From Haloglomus salinum (GTDB lineage Archaea > Halobacteriota > Halobacteria > Halobacteriales > Haloarculaceae): a stretch of DNA of 64,000 nt. Numbering within the stretch: the stretch's first letter is position 1; each line of letters opens with the position of its first letter. Under the pieces are notes generated by a model. That model had not been told where the DNA came from. It was given only the letters and a program-made list of their open reading frames with translations, and did not search any database. Both the position numbers and the translations under genes were made by a program. Shown here one piece after another: positions 1 through 7,898 of the stretch. Where the stretch lies: NCBI RefSeq assembly GCF_024298825.1, contig NZ_CP101153.1:2852001-2916000 (forward strand), given 5' to 3'.

Positions 1-187
1 CGGCGCCGGCGTCCTTCGCGATGGAGTCGCCGATGTGGGTGTGGGCGTTGACGAACGCCGGCAGGATGATGTCGTCGCTGTCGACGTCGTCGCGCTCGAT
101 ACGCTCTATCGTGCCGTCCTCGACGACGACGCGGCCTTCCACGGGTTCGAACTCCCGACCGACGAGGACCGTCCCCTCCAGAACCAT
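1..187 (-). CDS. Amidohydrolase family protein (N-terminal part, cut by window edge)
   Basis: This is the first 62 residues of a metal-dependent hydrolase of the amidohydrolase superfamily, a group that includes cytosine deaminases and chlorohydrolases. The beta-sandwich start, with the phrase VVVEDGTIERIE, leads into LPAFVNAHTHIGD. The HTH pair there is the usual first metal-binding motif (HxH). The ATG lies at 187-185 on the minus strand. The rest of the gene, including the other metal ligands, lies outside the window, so the substrate cannot be inferred. It is divergent from the acylphosphatase gene across 130 bases. Confidence 0.8.
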   Translation of the reverse strand, partial: MVLEGTVLVGREFEPVEGRVVVEDGTIERIERDDVDSDDIILPAFVNAHTHIGDSIAKDAGA

Positions 188-287
188 GCTCCAGGGTGGA
201 CGGTGGACGACCAAAAACGGGTCGGCACGCCGACACCAGCCGGGGACGGGCCTGCGGCGGCCGTATCGCCCGGCGTTCGCGGACAGG

Positions 288-295
288 CTTTAGTA
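288..295 (+). promoter_or_regulatory. TATA box for the acylphosphatase gene
   Basis: The sequence CTTTAGTA is centred about 27 bases before the ATG at 318. That is the archaeal TATA-to-start spacing expected for a leaderless transcript, and it supports the chosen start. Confidence 0.5.
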
Positions 296-317
296 CGCCG
301 CTCTGGAACGGGAACGC

Positions 318-611
318 ATGACAGCCGACGGAGACGGTACGCGCGTGCGGGCCCACGTCTTCGTCAGCGGTCGCGTCCAGGGGGTGACCTACCGGGCGAC
401 CACCCGGCGCGAGGCCATCGAACGCGTCGTGGACGGCTGGGTCCGCAACCTGGACGACGGCCGCGTCGAGGCCGTCTTCGAGGGGCCCGAGTCGGCGGTC
501 GAGGGGATGCTGGAGTACTGCCATGAGGGCCCGACGCGGGCCCGCGTCGACGACGTAACCGTCGAACATGAGTCGCCCGAGGGAATCACCGGCTTCGAGA
601 TCCGCCGATGA
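318..611 (+). CDS. acyP: Acylphosphatase
   Basis: This 97-residue protein is a small cytosolic acylphosphatase, which hydrolyses the carboxyl-phosphate bond of acyl phosphates. Residues 18-26 read GRVQGVTYR, the family signature carrying the phosphate-binding arginine (Arg26). VRN at 42-44 supplies the catalytic asparagine (Asn44). The length is normal for the family, with a short acidic extension before the core. A TATA box 27 bases upstream suggests a leaderless mRNA. The stop overlaps the ATG of the methyltransferase by four bases (ATGA), so the two genes are probably co-translated. Confidence 0.92.
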   Translation: MTADGDGTRVRAHVFVSGRVQGVTYRATTRREAIERVVDGWVRNLDDGRVEAVFEGPESAVEGMLEYCHEGPTRARVDDVTVEHESPEGITGFEIRR

Positions 612-1387
612 GCGACCGCGTGGCCGACTCGCCGCCCGAGGCCCCGCGTGAGACCGCCCAGGACGGCGACTGGCCGACTATCGACTGGGACGCGTTCTGG
701 AGAGCGCCGCTCACCCCGGCCGACCGGGACGCGATGTGTCGTCGGGGACACGACGCCGCGCGGCTGCTGGGTGACCTGTTCGTCGAGCGGGGCGTCCCCG
801 ACTCGGTCGCCTCGGTCGGCTGTGGGGCGGCCGTCGTCCTGCTCGACCTGGCCGAGGAGTTCCCCGACACCGGGTTCTTCGGCTACGACCCCGCACCCGC
901 CGCGCTCGAACTGGCGCGCGCGAACGACGAGGAACGCCGGTCCGCGGACGACGCGCTGGCTCCCGAGTGGGGGCTCGCCGAGGTGACGTTCGCGGCGGCG
1001 GGGCTGCCGGCCCCCGGCATCGACCGGACGTTCGATGTCGTCTACTGTCTGAACACGCTGGACTACGTCCCCGACATCGAGCGGGCGCTGCGTGACCTGT
1101 TCGCCCTGGTGGCGGAGGGCGGACTCCTCGTGTTCAACTACCCCTCGCCCGCGCGGCAGGCGTGGCACGAGACCCACCTCGCGGCGCCGGACGACTACTG
1201 GCTCGGCGAGCACGACGAGCGCTGGCTCCGGCGGCGCCTGCGGCTGGTCGACACCGGCGAGAACGTGCTGACGCACGAACGGGTCGAGGAGTTGCTGGGT
1301 CACGAGGCGCGGCCGGTGGGGGCGTTGCTGGAGAGCGTGGCGCCGAACCCGGACCCCGTCGCACCCGTGCTGGTCGTGGAGAAGTGA
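608..1387 (+). CDS. Class I SAM-dependent methyltransferase
   Basis: This 259-residue protein has a Rossmann-type SAM-binding fold. Motif I is VASVGCGAAV (about 67-76), followed by an acidic strand end GYDPAP (about 92-97). A post-core segment VVYCLNTLDYVPDIERAL matches the motif IV/V region of small-molecule methyltransferases, and the LVAEGGLLVFNYPSPARQ phrase is typical of the same group. No substrate can be named. It is coupled to the acylphosphatase by an ATGA overlap and followed by an AT-rich spacer, so it is probably the last gene of a two-gene operon. Confidence 0.8.
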   Translation: MSDRVADSPPEAPRETAQDGDWPTIDWDAFWRAPLTPADRDAMCRRGHDAARLLGDLFVERGVPDSVASVGCGAAVVLLDLAEEFPDTGFFGYDPAPAALELARANDEERRSADDALAPEWGLAEVTFAAAGLPAPGIDRTFDVVYCLNTLDYVPDIERALRDLFALVAEGGLLVFNYPSPARQAWHETHLAAPDDYWLGEHDERWLRRRLRLVDTGENVLTHERVEELLGHEARPVGALLESVAPNPDPVAPVLVVEK

Positions 1388-1530
1388 TGGACGACACCAA
1401 TATCCTTCCGTAATCCCTAATAAATTTACAATATAGGAAATTTGAGGTCAGGTATTGATATTATAATATAATGGGGTATCTCCGTAGCTCCCCCAACGAT
1501 ATCTGACTACCGCCTTGACGCGATTCTGTT

Positions 1531-1566
1531 GAAAGCCCCCGCCCGCTCGACCGGGCGGGGGCTTTC
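1531..1566. repeat. Perfect 15-bp inverted repeat (hairpin)
   Basis: The left arm GAAAGCCCCCGCCCG (1531-1545) and the right arm (1552-1566) are exact reverse complements around a six-base loop, CTCGAC. No T-run follows, so it is not a simple intrinsic terminator. The right arm runs into the first copy of a 14-base direct repeat. It could be a structured RNA element, a remnant of a small mobile element or a transcription end signal; the sequence does not decide. Confidence 0.65.
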
Positions 1567-1632
1567 GACAGGAGTCCAGTCGCCATCGGTCAAACAGCAA
1601 GGGCTTTCGACAGGGCGTCCCGTTCTCGCCCG

Positions 1633-1640
1633 GATTTAAC
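1633..1640 (+). promoter_or_regulatory. TATA box for the NAD(P)HX repair gene
   Basis: GATTTAAC is centred about 28 bases before the ATG at 1665, as expected for a leaderless haloarchaeal transcript. Confidence 0.5.
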
Positions 1641-1664
1641 CCATCACCCGTCGAAGGCCCGCCC

Positions 1665-3119
1665 ATGCTCACGGCACAGGATGTCGCCGTCCTCGACGCG
1701 AACACCGAGGCCCTCGGCGTCCCTCGCAAGCAGTTGATGGAGTCGTCGGGCAACGCCGTCGCCCGGGCGGTCCGTGACCTCGCAGACCCCGGTACGACGG
1801 TCGCTATCGTCGCCGGCCGCGGCAACAACGGCGGGGATGCGCTCGTCGCGGCGCGCTTCCTCGACGACTACGATGCGACCGTCCACCTCCTCGGCCGCGC
1901 GTCGGCCATCGGGACCGACATCGCCCGCGAGAACTGGGACGCGCTCGTCGCGGCCGACTACGACGTCCGCGAGGTGACCGATTCGACCGCGCTCGAACTG
2001 GGCGACCCGGACCTCGTCGTGGACGCGATGCTCGGGACCGGTGTCTCGGGCGAGTTGCGCGAACCCGAGGCCACGGCCGCCCGGCGGATGTCCGAGAGCG
2101 ACGCGACGGTCCTCTCGGTCGACGTCCCCTCCGGTGTCGACCCGGACGGGGAAGCCCACGCCGCGAACGCGGTCACGGCCGACCACGTCGTCACCTTCCA
2201 CGACACGAAGCCCGGCCTGCAGGAGGTCGACGCGGACGTTCGCGTCGAGCCCATCGGCATCCCGGCGGCGGCCGAGACGTTCGTCGGGCCGGGTGACCTC
2301 CTGCGCCTCGGCCGCGACCCGGCGAGCCACAAGGGCGACAACGGCGAGGTGCTGGTCGTCGGTGGCGGGCCGTACACGGGCGCGCCCGCGCTGTCGGCCC
2401 AGGCCGCGCTCCGGGCTGGGGCCGACCTCGTCCGGGTCGTCTGTCCGAGCGAGGTGGCACGAGAACTGCAGGGCTACAGCGAGAACCTCATCGTCCGGTC
2501 GTTCCACGGCGAGTGCCTGACACCTACGCACCTCGACACCGTTCGGGAACTCGCCGAGGGACACGACACCGTCGTCCTCGGGCCCGGGCTGGGCGACGCC
2601 GCGGAGACGCTGAGCGCGGCCGAACAGCTCCTGTCCACGCTCGAGGGAACCGTCGTCGTCGACGCCGACGCGCTGCAGGTCGTCCCCGAGGTGGAGACGC
2701 GCGCGGACCTGCTCTGTACGCCGCATCAGGGCGAACTGCGGAAGATGGGCGGCGAGACGGCCGACGACCCTGCCGAGCGTGCCCAGCTGGTCGAGGCGTT
2801 CGCCGCCGAGCTGGGGCACACGCTGCTGGTGAAGGGGGCCCACGATATCGTCAGCGACGGCGAGCGCACGCGGCGCAACCGCACTGGGAATCCCGGGATG
2901 ACCGTCGGCGGGACGGGCGACGTGCTCGCGGGCGCCTGCGGCGCGCTCGTTTCCGTCCTCGACACGCACGATGCCGCGTCCCTGGCCGCGTTCGCGAACG
3001 GGCGCGCCGGCGACATCGCCGTCGAGGAGTACGGCCACGGCCTCGTCGCGACGGACCTCGTCGACGTACTCCCGCGGGCGATGCACCGCCCGGACGAGGA
3101 TATCGCGGGGGGAGCATGA
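1665..3119 (+). CDS. nnr: Bifunctional NAD(P)HX epimerase / ADP-dependent NAD(P)HX dehydratase
   Basis: This 484-residue two-domain metabolite repair enzyme restores damaged, hydrated NADH and NADPH. The N-terminal YjeF epimerase domain (about 1-205) has GRGNNGGD at 51-58. The C-terminal ribokinase-like dehydratase domain has VLVVGGGPYTGA near 228 and the nucleotide-binding signature GNPGMTVGGTGD near 408-419. The length and domain order match archaeal and bacterial fused enzymes. A TATA box 28 bases upstream predicts a leaderless mRNA. The stop overlaps the moaC ATG by four bases, so the two genes form a coupled pair. Confidence 0.93.
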   Translation: MLTAQDVAVLDANTEALGVPRKQLMESSGNAVARAVRDLADPGTTVAIVAGRGNNGGDALVAARFLDDYDATVHLLGRASAIGTDIARENWDALVAADYDVREVTDSTALELGDPDLVVDAMLGTGVSGELREPEATAARRMSESDATVLSVDVPSGVDPDGEAHAANAVTADHVVTFHDTKPGLQEVDADVRVEPIGIPAAAETFVGPGDLLRLGRDPASHKGDNGEVLVVGGGPYTGAPALSAQAALRAGADLVRVVCPSEVARELQGYSENLIVRSFHGECLTPTHLDTVRELAEGHDTVVLGPGLGDAAETLSAAEQLLSTLEGTVVVDADALQVVPEVETRADLLCTPHQGELRKMGGETADDPAERAQLVEAFAAELGHTLLVKGAHDIVSDGERTRRNRTGNPGMTVGGTGDVLAGACGALVSVLDTHDAASLAAFANGRAGDIAVEEYGHGLVATDLVDVLPRAMHRPDEDIAGGA

Positions 3120-3676
3120 GCGACGACTCGCCACAGGACCACAACGACCCGGACGGCCCGGACGGCGACCCCGAGGTCACCACGCACGAGGACGGCGACG
3201 GTCTCACCCACGTCGAGGACGGCGACGTGCAGATGGTGGACGTGGGCGACAAGCCCGACACCGCGCGCCGGGCGGTCGCGCGGGGGGCGATTCACCTCCA
3301 GCCCTCGACCGTCGAGGCAATCCGGGCCGACGAGGTCGGGAAGGGCGACGTGCTCGCGACCGCGCGCGTCGGCGCCGTGCAGGCGGTCAAGCACACCTGG
3401 GAGACCATCCCGATGTGCCACCAGATCCCCATCACGAACGTCGAGACGGGCTTTGACGTACACGAGGAGCGCGTCGACCTCGAGGTCGCCGTCGAGACCA
3501 CCGGGAAGACGGGCTGCGAGATGGAGGCGCTGGAGGGCGTGACGACGGGGCTCAACGTCGTCTGGGATATGGTGAAAGCCGTGGAGAAAGACGAGGATGG
3601 TCAGTACCCGGACACGCGCATCGACGACGTGCGGGTCGTGACGAAGGAGAAGCGCCCCCTCGACCGAGAGGAGTAG
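3116..3676 (+). CDS. moaC: Cyclic pyranopterin monophosphate synthase MoaC
   Basis: This 186-residue cytosolic enzyme converts the MoaA product into cyclic pyranopterin monophosphate, in molybdenum cofactor synthesis. After an acidic N-terminal extension of about 40 residues the conserved core begins at VQMVDVGDKPDTARRAVA. The active-site segments MCHQIPI (about 101-107) and EMEALEGVTTGLNVVWDMVKA follow in the usual order. The ATG overlaps the preceding stop (ATGA). The C-terminus, KRPLDREE, lies inside a 24-base tandem repeat that continues past the stop, so this end may vary between strains. Confidence 0.95.
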   Translation: MSDDSPQDHNDPDGPDGDPEVTTHEDGDGLTHVEDGDVQMVDVGDKPDTARRAVARGAIHLQPSTVEAIRADEVGKGDVLATARVGAVQAVKHTWETIPMCHQIPITNVETGFDVHEERVDLEVAVETTGKTGCEMEALEGVTTGLNVVWDMVKAVEKDEDGQYPDTRIDDVRVVTKEKRPLDREE

Positions 3677-3716
3677 CGTCCCCTCGACCGAGAGGAGTAG
3701 CGCCCCCTCGACCGAG
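3651..3716. repeat. 24-bp tandem repeat spanning the moaC stop codon
   Basis: The unit AGCGCCCCCTCGACCGAGAG plus GAGT occurs at 3651-3674, again with one change at 3675-3698, and partially at 3699-3716. The unit length is a multiple of three. The stop TAG at 3674-3676 is therefore repeated in frame one unit later. Replication slippage is the likely origin. Confidence 0.9.
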
Positions 3717-3776
3717 CCGGCACCGCTCCGCGACGGCGGGTGAAGACATTTACCACACTCCCGGCAACGTTCGCTG

Positions 3777-5156
3777 ATGCCCTCCAGACGCAGGTTCCTC
3801 GCGGCCGGCAGCGCCGCACTCGCGGTCCTCGCCGGCTGCTCGACTGACGACACGCCGGTGGACTCGCCGACGGATTCGCCGACGGACCCACCGACCGATG
3901 TCCCGACGACCGACCGTGATTCGCCCAGGCCAACGGACGATGACCGGCCGACCCAGACTCCGCGGGAGCCCCGCCCGCTCGATGTCTCGGGGGCGTGGCC
4001 ACAGCCCGGCTACGGCTCCGGGCACGCCGGCGTTGCCCCAGCGCTCGGCGTCCTCGACGACGCGACGACCTACTGGCGCCTGCGGCGCATCCGGAGCGGA
4101 CCACCACTGCTCGCCGACGGGCGCCTGTTCCACTTCGGGTTGACGGGCCCGAGTACGTCCGGCCCGCCGACCCGGACTGCCTCCCCGCCGACGGGGACCG
4201 GCCACCAGCCCGACGGGACGCTGACGCTGTTCTGTCGCGACGCGCGCGAGGGGCACGAGCGCTGGACCCGCCAGCTCCCGGGGCGCATGCGCGCCGGAAC
4301 CGTCTCGGGCGACCGCGTGGTCGTGGCCGGCGAGGGGTTCCTGCGGGCGTACACCCTCACGGGCGACCTGGCCTGGGAGCGCGACCTCGGGGCTCGGGCG
4401 GCGTCGGTCACCACGGCCGTCGACGGGACGGTGTTCGCCACCACCGAGATTCCACGACAGGGTGACCGCGACGCGGACGTGCGGGCCTACGCCGTCGCGG
4501 ATGGCTCCCGCCGCTGGCGACGCCCGTCGCCACGGTTGCAGGCCACGCTCGCGGCGGACGACGACACCGTGTATGCCCTCTCCAGCGAGTTCCAGGTCGG
4601 GAGCACGCTCACGGCCCGTGCGCTCGCGGACGGGAGCGAACGCTGGTCCATCGACCTCGACGACAACGGTATCCCGGAGGGGCCGTACGCTGCTGGCGAC
4701 ACCGTCTACGTGGCCCCGGACGACGGCGGCGTCCACGCCTTCGCGCGGTCGGACGCGCGCCGTCGCTGGCACTACGACGCCGAGACGACGAACGTCGTCG
4801 GGGTCGCGGTCGACCGCGAGCGGGCGTATCTCGTCGACGACGGGACGGTCCGGGTCCTCGACGCCACGACCGGCGACGAGCGAGACGCCGTGACCCCCGG
4901 CAGCGGTTCGGGCTACCGTGGCCACCCGGCCGTCGGGAGCGACCGGATCTACGTCGGGAAGCGTGGGAACGGCGGCGAGCTCGCCGCGCTCTCCCGGACC
5001 GACGGAACCGAACGCTGGACCCACCGGTTCCCGGAGACCGTCGTCGAGGGAGATATGATGGTCTCGGGTCTCGCCGCCCAGCCTGTCGTCGCCGAGGGCG
5101 GCGTCTACGTGTTCGCGTGGGACGGGCTGTACGCGCTCGGGCCGGAGCCGAACTGA
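3777..5156 (+). CDS. Tat-exported lipoprotein with PQQ-type beta-propeller repeats
   Basis: This 459-residue protein starts with a twin-arginine signal (RRRFLAAG) and a lipobox (LAGC), so it should be exported folded and lipid-anchored on the outer face of the membrane. A Thr/Pro/Asp-rich linker follows (about 20-70). Then come repeated blades with W-rich strands such as GHERWTRQLPG, GDLAWERDLG, DGSRRWRR and DGSERWSID, as in PQQ-dependent dehydrogenase-like or BamB-like propellers. No enzymatic residues are recognisable, so a scaffold or binding role is more likely. It converges on hflX with only 14 bases between. A second such lipoprotein lies at 23672. Confidence 0.85.
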   Translation: MPSRRRFLAAGSAALAVLAGCSTDDTPVDSPTDSPTDPPTDVPTTDRDSPRPTDDDRPTQTPREPRPLDVSGAWPQPGYGSGHAGVAPALGVLDDATTYWRLRRIRSGPPLLADGRLFHFGLTGPSTSGPPTRTASPPTGTGHQPDGTLTLFCRDAREGHERWTRQLPGRMRAGTVSGDRVVVAGEGFLRAYTLTGDLAWERDLGARAASVTTAVDGTVFATTEIPRQGDRDADVRAYAVADGSRRWRRPSPRLQATLAADDDTVYALSSEFQVGSTLTARALADGSERWSIDLDDNGIPEGPYAAGDTVYVAPDDGGVHAFARSDARRRWHYDAETTNVVGVAVDRERAYLVDDGTVRVLDATTGDERDAVTPGSGSGYRGHPAVGSDRIYVGKRGNGGELAALSRTDGTERWTHRFPETVVEGDMMVSGLAAQPVVAEGGVYVFAWDGLYALGPEPN

Positions 5157-5170
5157 CCGGCGGCCCGCGC

Positions 5171-6481
5171 TCAGTGCTCGGCCGTCGCGGCCACGTCCGA
5201 GGCTCGCGCCCGCGAGCGCTCGATGACGCTGGGTCGGGCCTCGAAGTCGACGACGACCTGCTCGCCGTAGTCCACGTCGTTGACGTGCGCGTGGTCGTGG
5301 ACCCACGAGACGAGGCTCATCGCGTCGTCGCACATCGGGAGGACGAGCCGCTCACGCTCGAACGGCGGGAGCTCGTCGTCCACGCGGTCGCGCAACTCGG
5401 CGATGCCGTCGCCCTCCAGGGCGCTCACGGCGATGGGGCTGGGCGCGAGCGCTGAGAGGGCCTCGCGTTTGCGCTCGACCTCCTCCTCGGGGACCTTGTC
5501 GACCTTGTTGAGGACGGTGACGATGGGGGCTTCGTTGCGCTCGTACAGCGTGTCGTGGCTGGTGACGAGCTTCTCGCGGATCTCCTCGATGGGGTCCGAG
5601 ACATCGACGACCAGCAACACGAGGTCCGCCCGGTACACCTCCGAGAGCGTCGACTTGAACGACTCCACGAGCCAGTGCGGGAGGTCGGAGATGAACCCGA
5701 CGGTGTCCGTGACGAGCACGTCGCGCTTGCCCATGTCCGCGCGCCGGGTGGTCGTCCCGAGGGTGGTGAACAGCCGGTCCTCGGATTCGGCCGTCGTGTC
5801 GAGGTCGGGGTGGCGGTCGGCGTTCTCGTCGATGTCGAGTTCGTCCGCGAGCCGCCGTAGCAGGGTCGACTTCCCGGCGTTCGTGTAGCCCGCCAGCGCG
5901 ACGAGGTCGAAGCCGGATTCGCGGCGCTGCTCGCGACGGTGCGCCTCGGTCTCCTCGATTGACTCGAGTTCGTCGCTTATCTCGGCGATCTGTCGCTTGA
6001 TGTCCTGCTCGCGGGACTCGTCGTACTCGCCCAGCCCCATGAACCCGGGGCGCTCGTCGCGCTGGGCGAGCGAGGCCTTCGCCTCCGCGCGCGGGAGCTC
6101 GTACCGGAGTTCGGCTAGCTCGACCTGGAGCTGGGCCTTCTTGGTCGCGGCGCGCTGGCCGAAGATCTTCAGGATGAGCCGGAAGCGGTCGACCAGCTCG
6201 ACGCCCTCCGGCAGGAGATTGCCGAGGTTGAACGTCTGGTACGGGCCCAGCCGGTTGTCGAACAGTACCGTCGTCGCGTCGGTCGCCCGGACGACCGCGG
6301 CCAGTTCCTCGGCCTTCCCCTCGCCGAGACAGAGCGCCGGGTCCTCCTTTCGGGTCTGGGTGACCTCCGCGGCCACCTCGTAGCCCGCGGCCCGGGCGAG
6401 GTCGCGGAACTCGGCCGTGTCGGCCTCACCCGCGTCGACCCGCTTCGCGACGACCGCCGTTCCCTGGTGTGCGCCAGTCAC
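5171..6481 (-). CDS. hflX: GTPase HflX
   Basis: This 436-residue cytosolic GTPase of the HflX family binds large ribosomal subunits and is linked to ribosome rescue under stress. The N-terminal HflX domain (about 1-190) contains the family phrase VLFDNRLGPYQTFNLGN. A coiled region follows, and then the G domain with G1 GYTNAGKST (about 198-206), G3 DTVGFI and G4 NKVD. All nucleotide-binding motifs are intact. The ATG is the first in the frame. A T-rich element about 30 bases upstream (6507-6514 on the minus strand) may be its TATA box. It is divergent from the FUN14 gene. Confidence 0.94.
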   Translation of the reverse strand: MTGAHQGTAVVAKRVDAGEADTAEFRDLARAAGYEVAAEVTQTRKEDPALCLGEGKAEELAAVVRATDATTVLFDNRLGPYQTFNLGNLLPEGVELVDRFRLILKIFGQRAATKKAQLQVELAELRYELPRAEAKASLAQRDERPGFMGLGEYDESREQDIKRQIAEISDELESIEETEAHRREQRRESGFDLVALAGYTNAGKSTLLRRLADELDIDENADRHPDLDTTAESEDRLFTTLGTTTRRADMGKRDVLVTDTVGFISDLPHWLVESFKSTLSEVYRADLVLLVVDVSDPIEEIREKLVTSHDTLYERNEAPIVTVLNKVDKVPEEEVERKREALSALAPSPIAVSALEGDGIAELRDRVDDELPPFERERLVLPMCDDAMSLVSWVHDHAHVNDVDYGEQVVVDFEARPSVIERSRARASDVAATAEH

Positions 6482-6598
6482 TCACCCTGAACGTTACTCC
6501 CCCTGCGTGAAAACGTCGTCGGCGGGACGGGGGGACGACACGTGTCTGACGCAGAATCGACCGCTGGCGGCTGATTCCGCCCACGTTCGCCACAAGAG

Positions 6599-6606
6599 AC
6601 TTACAT
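6599..6606 (+). promoter_or_regulatory. TATA box for the FUN14 gene
   Basis: ACTTACAT is centred about 26 bases before the ATG at 6628, consistent with a leaderless transcript. Confidence 0.4.
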
Positions 6607-6627
6607 CGGCGTATCCCACCCGGGGGC

Positions 6628-6951
6628 ATGGTGGACTTCCAGGCGCTCGCACAGACCATCGGCATCAACGTGGGAACCGGCGCCGTCATCGGGGGGATTA
6701 TCGGCTTCACAGCGAAGAAAGTGGCCAAGATCATCGCGATTCTCGTCGGTCTCGAGCTGGCCCTGTTCAAGTTCCTCGAATCCCGGCAGATCATGACCGT
6801 CAACTGGGACAAGCTCGGTGCGAGCTTCCTGCAGGCCGGCGAGGCGGCCGCCTCGCAGACGCCGCCCTCGTGGCTCATGACCATCCTCTCGACGCTCTCC
6901 ATCAGTGGTGGCTTCGCCGGCGGCTTCCTGCTCGGGTTCAAGAAGGCCTGA
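6628..6951 (+). CDS. FUN14 domain-containing membrane protein
   Basis: This 107-residue membrane protein is related to the FUN14 family, known in eukaryotes from mitochondrial mitophagy receptors; the archaeal role is unknown. A glycine-rich first segment (VGTGAVIGGIIGF) runs into KKVAKIIAILVGLELALFKFL. A short soluble loop follows (QIMTVNWDKLG), and a final membrane segment, SGGFAGGFLLGFKKA, ends the protein. This GxxxG-rich layout is the family hallmark. It stands alone, with its own promoter and a long spacer downstream. Confidence 0.85.
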   Translation: MVDFQALAQTIGINVGTGAVIGGIIGFTAKKVAKIIAILVGLELALFKFLESRQIMTVNWDKLGASFLQAGEAAASQTPPSWLMTILSTLSISGGFAGGFLLGFKKA

Positions 6952-7327
6952 TAGCCTGATTAATGTCTTCTTTCCTGTAGCATACGCGGAATTAGAGGAT
7001 TAGTCTCGTGCGGATATAATCTGTCTGCTTATGCGCCGCTAACTTGGCCTTTCTCTATGCATACCCCGCGAGCAGGGCGGGACTCCGTCCCGCTTGCAGT
7101 CGGACGTAGTCCGACGACGCAGCGAGCGCGGTTGCTCCGGCACGAGGGCGCCGAAGGCGCCCGAGTGCCGGCCTTTTTCTGAACGTTTTTGCCGTCATCA
7201 GAACGCGGCGCGTTCTGATTGCCCGTGGAATCGCGAATCGATTCCACGACCGCGAGTGGTTCCACAGCGCCGGCCTACGGCCGGCGCGAGGAAACCCGAG
7301 CGGGAAAGAAGCTCGAGTAAAAGCTCG
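6952..7327. other. 376-bp intergenic region, AT-rich then hairpin-rich
   Basis: No convincing gene is seen. The first 110 bases are AT-rich and contain ATATAAT-like elements (about 7013). The remainder is packed with perfect inverted repeats (listed separately). A run of T bases at 7174-7178 directly after one hairpin looks like a transcription end signal on the plus strand. The small open frames across this stretch have none of the acidic bias of local proteins. Confidence 0.6.
7077..7287. repeat. Cluster of five perfect hairpins, mostly with three-base loops
   Basis: Perfect stems occur at 7077-7093 (7 bp, loop TCC), 7099-7115 (7 bp, loop GTA), 7137-7171 (7+7 bp with a GA/GA internal mismatch, loop GAA), 7197-7219 (10 bp, loop GGC), 7224-7248 (10 bp, loop CGAAT) and 7267-7287 (9 bp, loop TAC). 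The third is a two-part stem; counting it as one structure with an interior mismatch leaves five uninterrupted stems. It is followed by CCTTTTTCTG and resembles a terminator. The arms are unrelated in sequence, so this is not one repeated element. Confidence 0.75.
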
Positions 7328-7780
7328 TTAGAGTTCGACGCCGCTCGGAATCAGCGACCGTCCGCGCAGCAGTTCCCCGTCCGGGTCGTAGACGAGGAAG
7401 ACGTTCATCTCGTGGTCCAGCAGTTCCTCGTCGTCGACGGTGACGCGGACGCGGTACCGGAACTCCCCGTCGGTCTCCTTGCCGAACTCCCGGGCGGCGT
7501 CGATGAACCGGAACACGTCGTCGGCGTCAGCGTTGAGTTCGAGGACGAACGCGCCGGTGACGCGGTGGGTCACCGCGACCACGCCGCTGGCGTCGTCGGC
7601 CTCGGCGGCGGTCTGCAGTCGGAAGGCGACATCGAGTTCCTCCGGGGAGAGCGGTTCGTCGTCGTCGCCGGTGAGGCGGTCGACGAGCTGCTCGGCGGGG
7701 CCATCGAACTCGATGTGCGCCGTCGGCGGCCCGTCCGTCTCGAGGTTGCGGACGTCCAGCGTGAAGTAATCGCGCCTCAT
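7328..7780 (-). CDS. Haloarchaeal protein of unknown function (DUF5793-like)
   Basis: This 150-residue acidic protein begins MRRDYFTLDVRNLE. It contains a phrase about a divided N-terminal domain (EFDGPAEQLVDRL) and a C-terminal beta-rich half (FVLELNADADDVFRFIDAA, then YRVRVTVDDEELL). No catalytic motif or membrane segment is visible. It resembles the haloarchaeal DUF5793 family, but that name rests on recall. The ATG at 7780 is chosen because the sequence upstream in this frame has no haloarchaeal character. It is divergent from the membrane protein at 7899. Confidence 0.75.
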   Translation of the reverse strand: MRRDYFTLDVRNLETDGPPTAHIEFDGPAEQLVDRLTGDDDEPLSPEELDVAFRLQTAAEADDASGVVAVTHRVTGAFVLELNADADDVFRFIDAAREFGKETDGEFRYRVRVTVDDEELLDHEMNVFLVYDPDGELLRGRSLIPSGVEL

Positions 7781-7898
7781 CAACTGTATCACCGTAGGAG
7801 ACCAGCGGACAAGAACGTGACGCCGCTCGGTGGTCGGTGGCCGCGAGCGGGGCGGCCGCCATCGGTACGTTTTCGGTGGCGGGCGGCGCCCGGCCGGT

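Larger units (their letters stand above)
1388..1664. other. AT-rich intergenic region with hairpin and direct repeat
   Basis: No gene is visible here. The first 100 bases are strikingly AT-rich (1411-1475) compared with their surroundings. They are followed by a perfect hairpin (1531-1566) and a 14-base direct repeat, GGGCTTTCGACAGG, at 1559-1572 and 1601-1614. The last 35 bases carry the promoter of the next gene. Confidence 0.6.

Noticed and set aside
389-1303. Long minus-strand open frame under the acylphosphatase and methyltransferase genes
   Set aside because: It is a shadow of two well-supported plus-strand genes. Its product is arginine-rich and matches no family.
1448-1828. Minus-strand open frame overlapping the hairpin and the nnr gene
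   Set aside because: It covers the intergenic hairpin and promoter and has no haloarchaeal protein bias.
3651-3716. Possible CRISPR-like array
   Set aside because: The three units are directly adjacent with no spacers, so this is a tandem repeat, not a CRISPR.
7077-7287. Insertion sequence remnant
   Set aside because: No transposase fragment and no target-site duplication are visible; the hairpin arms are unrelated to each other.
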